From: CAMBRQ01 sp945870325
Lineage (GTDB): Bacteria > Bacillota > Clostridia > Lachnospirales > Lachnospiraceae
NCBI RefSeq assembly: GCF_050313795.1
Contig: NZ_JBNPMC010000003.1
Location: forward strand, 1-64,000
Length of the DNA: 64,000 nt
Reading direction: 5' to 3'
The stretch's first letter is position 1; the number at the start of each line of letters is the position of its first letter. Shown here in pieces: positions 59,727 to 64,000 of this stretch. The translations under genes and the position numbers were made by a program. The notes beneath the pieces are model-generated. The model worked only from the letters and a program-made list of their open reading frames with translations, was not told the origin of the DNA and ran no database searches.

Positions 59727-60992
59727 ATGTACAAAGATAGAATATGTGTATACACATGTATTACAGGAAATTATGATGATTTACAGCCAATATATTGTGA
59801 GGAGGGAATCGATTATATTTGTTTTACGAATAATATGCATTTAAAATCAGATGATTGGAAGATAATTCCTATTGAAGATCATGATGATTTGGGGAACATG
59901 ATGTTATCACGTGAAATTAAGATTATAGGTCATTCGTTTATTAGAGAAAATTATGATATTAGTATTTGGATTGATGGTGCAATTCAAGTTCGAAACAGTA
60001 TAAAAGATTTTTTAGAACAATATTGTCATATGAATAAGCGTAATATGGCGTGCTTTAAACACAGTGTTCGAGACTGTATGTATGAAGAGGCGGTTGCATG
60101 TGTTATAGGTCGGAAAGAGAATAGAGAAAGAGTTATTCCATGGCTTGATTTTATGAAGAGAGAAAAGTTTCCGGAACATTTTGGGCTTGCGGAATGTACT
60201 GTGCTAATCCGAAGACATAATAACGAGTTGGTAAATCGGACGATGCAATTGTGGTTTGAATTGTTGAAAAAATATGCAAAACGAGATCAGTTATCTTTTC
60301 CTTATAGTATAAAAAAGACTGGATTAGAGGTACAATGGATTGATTTAAATGTTTTTGAAAATCCTTGGTTTTTTTGGAAAGCGCATCGTCAGACGGAAGA
60401 ATCTAAGATAAGTAGAATTATGTTTGGAGAATACAAGGATTTATATTCAGGGGTTTATGAGGATTATGAATTGAGGGAAAACGGAAAGAAATGTGAGTTG
60501 TGCATGGTGATTCCGATTACATGTAATAAGATGGTTATTAATATGGGAAGGCATTATGGGAAAAAGATGAACAATTTTACTATAAATGTATCCGATGCCG
60601 TGGTAATTGTACGGTCAGGCATACCGATTTATAATTGCCAGGTATTTGATTATAATGATGTGGTTATAGAAATTAAAGGGGATTTTTCTATGGGACAAGA
60701 GGTAAAATGTACTTTTGATATGATGCAATCAGGTGAGATGGAAGGACAGAAGGTCATAGATGCTCTTGTAGATAAATATTATTATGATAAACGAACTTCG
60801 GAAAATGCAATTCGTGTTTTAAATCAAAAGTGTTCTTTACTTAGTGAGCATTGTAATGAATTGGAAAGAGAATTAGTGTCTTATGTTGATTTGAGTGAAA
60901 CCCCTCTATTTGATAAATTAAGACCCTTATGTGAACATCAAGATTTAATAACGAAGATTATCAGGAAATTGATTTTAAAGATGATACATTAA
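59727..60992 (+). CDS. DUF616-type glycosyltransferase-like protein
   Basis: Protein of 421 aa. The N-terminal 230 residues match the DUF616/TOD1-type glycosyltransferase domain: 'VYTCITGNYDDLQPI', 'DYICFTNN', the metal-site-like 'ISIWIDGAIQV' and 'HFGLAECTVLIRRHN' with 'RDQLSFPYSI'. The rest, about 250-421, is a less clear beta-rich part and a C-terminal coiled helix. Bacterial members sit in surface-glycan loci and are presumed glycosyltransferases. GGGAG precedes the ATG. Its place between the uronate genes and the opine-type synthase fits a role in the same repeat unit; the sugar is unknown. Confidence 0.75.
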   Translation: MYKDRICVYTCITGNYDDLQPIYCEEGIDYICFTNNMHLKSDDWKIIPIEDHDDLGNMMLSREIKIIGHSFIRENYDISIWIDGAIQVRNSIKDFLEQYCHMNKRNMACFKHSVRDCMYEEAVACVIGRKENRERVIPWLDFMKREKFPEHFGLAECTVLIRRHNNELVNRTMQLWFELLKKYAKRDQLSFPYSIKKTGLEVQWIDLNVFENPWFFWKAHRQTEESKISRIMFGEYKDLYSGVYEDYELRENGKKCELCMVIPITCNKMVINMGRHYGKKMNNFTINVSDAVVIVRSGIPIYNCQVFDYNDVVIEIKGDFSMGQEVKCTFDMMQSGEMEGQKVIDALVDKYYYDKRTSENAIRVLNQKCSLLSEHCNELERELVSYVDLSETPLFDKLRPLCEHQDLITKIIRKLILKMIH

Positions 60993-61058
60993 TAGATAGT
61001 CAGATGCGCCACCGATCTAAATGAATTTCTACAGGTGTTATTATGGATGGAGGAAAAA

Positions 61059-62015
61059 ATGAAAACGATAGCATTCCCAATCAGTCACAAGGAAAATGAG
61101 AATAGACGAGCAATTGTGCCGGAACATATTGTATATATGAAGAATCCTGCAAATTTGTATTTTGAGAGAGGGTACGGGAGGGTTCTTGGTATAGAAGACG
61201 AAAAATATATAGAATGTGGTTGTAATATTTGTTCTCATGAAGAGTGTTTGAATAAAGATATAATATGTGATCCAAAGGTCGGTGATGCAGATTATCTAGA
61301 AAAATTAACAGAAAGACAGACTATTTTTGGGTGGGTACATGCAACTCAGAACAAAGAAATTACAGATATATTAATTAAGAATAAATTAACTGCTTATGCT
61401 TGGGAACGGATGTATTTTGAAGGAAGGCATGTGTTTTGGAGAAATAATGAATTGGCTGGAGAAGCAGCTGTGCTACATGCTTTTCAATGTTATGCAAAAA
61501 TGCCATATGAAACCAAAGTTGCTGTTTTAGGACGTGGAAATACTGCAAGAGGAGTAATAAAGATACTAAATATGCTAGGGGCAGATGTAATACAGTATGA
61601 TAGAAAAACGGAGAAACTTTTGAGAAAAGAAATTGTAAATTATGATGTTATAGTTAATTGTGTTTTGTGGGATGTTATGCGTACGGATCATATTATATAT
61701 AAAGATGATTTGAAGAAGATGAAAAGGGGATCTATGATTATTGACGTCAGTTGTGATAAAAATGGTGGAATTGAAACTAGTATACCGACTACTATAGAGA
61801 GTCCAACTTATTTAGTGGATGATATATTGCATTATGTAGTAGATCATACGCCAACATTGTATTATAAGACATTTTCTTTGAATAATTCAGAAATTATTTA
61901 TCCGTATTTAGAAGAATTAGTAGTTGACGAACCAGGAAAAGTATTGAAAGATGCTATGATAGTTAGTAAAGGAGATGTTATTGACTCAGAAATCAATATG
62001 TTTCAACGAAGATAA
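61059..62015 (+). CDS. N5-(carboxyethyl)ornithine synthase-like opine dehydrogenase
   Basis: Protein of 318 aa related to N5-(L-1-carboxyethyl)-L-ornithine synthase of Lactococcus, an alanine-dehydrogenase-like enzyme that reductively joins pyruvate to the side-chain amine of ornithine or lysine with NADPH. The start 'IAFPISHKENENRRAIVPEH' is characteristic, as are 'TIFGWVHATQNKEITD', 'AGEAAVLHAF' and the Rossmann motif 'VAVLGRGNTARGVIKIL' near residue 167. GGATGGAGG five bases before this ATG decides the start. In a glycan cluster it would supply a carboxyethyl amino acid as a decoration; the ATP-grasp gene 81 bases downstream could attach it. Exact substrates are not provable here. Confidence 0.8.
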   Translation: MKTIAFPISHKENENRRAIVPEHIVYMKNPANLYFERGYGRVLGIEDEKYIECGCNICSHEECLNKDIICDPKVGDADYLEKLTERQTIFGWVHATQNKEITDILIKNKLTAYAWERMYFEGRHVFWRNNELAGEAAVLHAFQCYAKMPYETKVAVLGRGNTARGVIKILNMLGADVIQYDRKTEKLLRKEIVNYDVIVNCVLWDVMRTDHIIYKDDLKKMKRGSMIIDVSCDKNGGIETSIPTTIESPTYLVDDILHYVVDHTPTLYYKTFSLNNSEIIYPYLEELVVDEPGKVLKDAMIVSKGDVIDSEINMFQRR

Positions 62016-62096
62016 GAATCGCGAATTTTAGGACTATTAGTAAGATGAGTTGTGATTAAGAAAAATTAATATTAATTATATGAGGGATATTAGAAA

Positions 62097-62981
62097 ATGA
62101 ATTTGGCTGATAAAAAGATGAAAATTATAAAAAAACTAAACATAGAGAAATTATTACCGAGTCGTATGATAATTCCTATTTATTATGAATACCATATGGG
62201 ACAAAAACTCGATCTAAAGAATCCAAAAACATTTAATGAAAAACTTCAGTGGTTAAAATTATATTATAAAAATCCAATAATGATAAAATTAGTTGATAAA
62301 ATTGAAGTCAGAAACCATATAAAAGAAGTATTAGGAGAAGAGTATTTGATTCCGTTAATAGGTATTTATAATTGTTTTGATGAAATTAATTTTGATGAGT
62401 TGCCCAATCAATTTGTTATAAAATGTAATCATGACAGTGGAAGTTATATTTTGTGTAAAAATAAAAAGGATTTTGATATACAAAGTGCGAGGAGTAAAAT
62501 TAATGAGCATATGAAGGAAAATTATTTTTATCGTTGGAGAGAGTGGCCATATAAAAGTGTTAAGCCTAAAATATTGATTGAAAAATACATGAGTGATTTT
62601 GAAAAGAATACGTTTGATGATTATAAATTCTTATGTTTTAATGGTGTTGCGGATAATGTAATGGTTTGTACGGGAAGAGAAGAGGGAAATACGAAATTTC
62701 ACTTTTTTGATAAAGAATGGAATTTTAAAAGGTATAATTATACTGGTCTCAATGAGCCGGAGGGATACACAATGAAAAAGCCTGAATATATGGATGAAAT
62801 GTTTGAAATAGCAGAGACATTAGCCCAAGATTTCCCTTGTGTACGAGTTGATTTGTATTGTGCAAATAATAAGATTTATTTTGGTGAGTTGACCTTTTTT
62901 CCACAGGCTGGATTAGATTCAAAATTATTAAAGAGCACAGATAGATTATGGGGAGATAAAATTACGTTGAAAAAATATTAA
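62097..62981 (+). CDS. TupA-like ATP-grasp ligase
   Basis: ATP-grasp protein of 294 aa of the TupA-like family. 'NPKTFNEKLQWLKLYYKNP' near residue 43, 'FVIKCNHDSGSYILCKNK', 'LIEKYM', 'DDYKFLCFNGVA' and 'VRVDLYCANNKIYFGELTFFPQAG' correspond to the family's nucleotide and metal-binding segments. The namesake TupA takes part in teichuronopeptide synthesis, where amino acids are joined to a glucuronate polymer. ATP-grasp enzymes form amide bonds between a carboxylate and an amine, so with the uronate and opine-type genes upstream this protein could amidate a uronic acid. It is the last gene before the IS66 element; GAGGGATATT is a weak ribosome-binding site. Confidence 0.82.
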   Translation: MNLADKKMKIIKKLNIEKLLPSRMIIPIYYEYHMGQKLDLKNPKTFNEKLQWLKLYYKNPIMIKLVDKIEVRNHIKEVLGEEYLIPLIGIYNCFDEINFDELPNQFVIKCNHDSGSYILCKNKKDFDIQSARSKINEHMKENYFYRWREWPYKSVKPKILIEKYMSDFEKNTFDDYKFLCFNGVADNVMVCTGREEGNTKFHFFDKEWNFKRYNYTGLNEPEGYTMKKPEYMDEMFEIAETLAQDFPCVRVDLYCANNKIYFGELTFFPQAGLDSKLLKSTDRLWGDKITLKKY

Positions 62982-63211
62982 GTTTTTTCTTTAATTGGGA
63001 TAAGAACTTATTATTTAAGAAATATTCTGTTGAAGTAAAGCGAGATGTAGCAATGAAGGTCATGCATTATCTGCCGGATATGTAGAATATCCAAAGCATA
63101 TGATGTGTTTTCATGAGAAAAGGTGTGAATTGTCAAATTATGTCGTTAAGTTTTCAGGGACAATTTTACGCTTTTCTTGTTATTTTGGAGGCTTATTGTT
63201 ATACTGAGATT
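62982..63211. other. Gap between glycan cluster and IS66 element
   Basis: About 230 bases with no gene I can support. Small open stretches near 63040-63090 have stop codons in every frame within about 20 codons. The segment may hold the end of the original cluster and the target site of the insertion, but no direct repeat can be tested because the other end of the element lies outside the window. Confidence 0.4.
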
Positions 63212-63302
63212 GTAAACGTCAAAACGCTCGCCTTTCACTAAATTCATTTTTAGTCCATACTTGAAAAAAACAATAGATTTTTTCAAGGAGGAACTAAAGA
63301 CT

Positions 63303-63689
63303 ATGGATCAATGCACTCATGAAGTCCGTGCTGAATACTGGAAGGGAGTCATTAAGGCATGTGGGCAGCGTCCAGCTGGACAGTCAGCCAAGAGCTGGAT
63401 GGATGAAAATGGAATCTGCGAACAAAGCTATTATCACTGGCAGCGGAAATTCAGGCAAAAGGCTTATGAAGAAATGAAGGAAAACTGCGATGCCGTCCCT
63501 GCAGTCGCAGGAAATACGGAACTTTCTTTTGTGGAAATTCCCTATTGTGCTTCGCCGGTGAAAAACGAGCAGATGATTTCAGGCGGCCCGGTTGCGGTTA
63601 TCCGTACTTCTGCACTAAAGATTGAGATTACAAATGATATTTCGGATTCTCTTCTGAGCCGGATTATAAGGGAGGTGTCCCATGCTTGA
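63303..63689 (+). CDS. tnpA: IS66 accessory protein TnpA
   Basis: IS66 OrfA-type protein of 128 aa. The N-terminal helix-turn-helix-like segment 'YWKGVIKACGQRPAGQSAKSW' with 'CEQSYYHWQRKFRQKAYE' (about residues 10-60) is the usual DNA-binding start of this family; the C-terminal half ends in 'ISDSLLSRIIREVSHA'. It is needed with TnpB and TnpC for transposition. AAGGAGG lies 11 bases before the chosen ATG; an in-frame ATG 14 codons earlier has no site. The stop overlaps tnpB. Confidence 0.88.
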   Translation: MDQCTHEVRAEYWKGVIKACGQRPAGQSAKSWMDENGICEQSYYHWQRKFRQKAYEEMKENCDAVPAVAGNTELSFVEIPYCASPVKNEQMISGGPVAVIRTSALKIEITNDISDSLLSRIIREVSHA

Positions 63690-64000
63690 AGATGCTGCCG
63701 GTATCCGTCGTGTAGTCCTTGCCTGTGGAACAGTTGATCTCAGAAAAGGTATTGATGGGCTGGCAACGATCATAGGCGATAAGTACAGACAGAATCCTTT
63801 TGAAAAAGGAACTCTTTTCCTGTTCTGTGGAAAGCGCTCTGACCGATGCAAAGGACTTTTGTGGATGGGTACGGGGTTTCTGCTCCTTTATAAAAGATTC
63901 GAAGCCGGAAGACTGTCATGGCCAAGAAACACGCAGGAGGCTGCCGAACTTACAGAAGAGCAGTACCACTATCTGATGATGGGTTTAAATCCCCTGGATC
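63682..64000 (+). CDS. tnpB: IS66 accessory protein TnpB, cut by the window edge
   Basis: IS66 OrfB-type protein; the first 106 codons are in the window and the frame is open to its end. 'VVLACGTVDLRKGIDGLATI' followed by 'NPFEKGTLFLFCGKRSDRCK' is the clear family signature ('G-x-x-DMRK-x-x-DGL' and 'LFLFCG'). In most homologues the residues after Cys-Lys read 'x-L-x-W-D-x-x-GF'; here they read 'LLWMGTGFLLLYKRFEAG', with Met replacing Asp. GGAGG lies six bases upstream of the ATG, and the start overlaps tnpA by eight bases. Confidence 0.88.
   Translation, partial: MLEDAAGIRRVVLACGTVDLRKGIDGLATIIGDKYRQNPFEKGTLFLFCGKRSDRCKGLLWMGTGFLLLYKRFEAGRLSWPRNTQEAAELTEEQYHYLMMGLNPLD

Larger units (their letters stand above)
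63212..64000 (+). mobile_element. IS66-family insertion sequence, left part
   Basis: The element begins near 63212 with GTAAACGTC, matching the GTAA-type terminal inverted repeat of IS66 elements, followed by the usual order of two small accessory genes (tnpA, tnpB) overlapping by eight bases. The large transposase gene (tnpC) would follow but lies beyond the window end. Base composition is higher in GC than the preceding glycan cluster, so the element came from elsewhere. Confidence 0.8.

Noticed and set aside
62982..63211. Second transposase remnant left of IS66
   Set aside because: Stops in all frames and no recognisable transposase motif; cannot be supported.
1..64000. tRNA, rRNA and riboswitch search
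   Set aside because: No cloverleaf with a TTC-containing T-loop, no rRNA stretch and no familiar riboswitch core was recognised by eye; a covariance-model scan would be decisive.

Overview
The window looks like chromosome from a Gram-positive, low-GC anaerobe of the Clostridia, most likely a gut Lachnospiraceae; I cannot name the genus. The basis is gene content: a cdaA-cdaR pair, recD2, an HPr with His15 and Ser46, a dlt-type operon, a PKTG-type sortase signal, clostridial hydrophobic-W (ChW) repeat proteins, and Shine-Dalgarno (AGGAGG) starts throughout. Nearly every real gene is on the + strand.

Layout. (1) 87-5176: a ydjG-ydjH-ydjI-like membrane-stress trio (zinc ribbon, TPM, SPFH) and a siroheme nitrite/sulfite reductase-type protein. 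(2) 5177-11980: a decayed mobile island of unrelated gene scraps (RhuM, ParA, two tyrosine recombinases, an ICE helicase tail, a PrgI-VirB4 in-frame fusion, a DUF3800-like gene). Three toxin-antitoxin genes are still intact: an orphan AbiEi antitoxin and a complete Phd-Doc pair. The right end, beside the integrase, is packed with direct and inverted repeats. (3) 12076-25218: core genes uvrB, uvrA, mreB, recD2 and comF, two membrane proteins, cdaA, cdaR and an HPr gene. (4) 25376-28420: a large wall-anchored glucosaminidase. (5) 28550-34489: a small XRE regulator, phased direct repeats, and a dlt-like operon with an extra PLP-dependent decarboxylase-like gene. (6) 34604-37355: a frameshifted AAA-ATPase/nuclease-like gene and a nucleotidyltransferase. 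(7) 37862-62981: a long, visibly AT-richer surface-glycan region. It holds an LTA-synthase-like protein, a flippase, many glycosyltransferases, a Wzm/Wzt-type exporter, two ChW-repeat wall enzymes, UDP-glucose dehydrogenase and uronate epimerase, and an opine-type amino-acid synthase next to a TupA-like ATP-grasp ligase. (8) 63212-64000: the left end of an IS66-family element, cut by the window edge.

How the genes may work together. The two most interesting systems both put unusual amino acids on envelope polymers. In the dlt-like operon the adenylating enzyme has Ser where D-alanine ligases have Cys in the pocket motif, and it is translationally coupled to a BtrK/LysA-type fold-III decarboxylase. 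This suggests that something other than D-Ala is loaded on the carrier and transferred by the MBOAT and DltD-like proteins. At the end of the glycan cluster, UDP-glucose dehydrogenase and a uronate epimerase should make UDP-uronic acids, an N5-(carboxyethyl)ornithine synthase homologue should make an opine-like amino acid, and an ATP-grasp protein of the teichuronopeptide TupA type could join the two by an amide bond. Both are inferences from sequence and gene order. No tRNA, rRNA or CRISPR array was seen.
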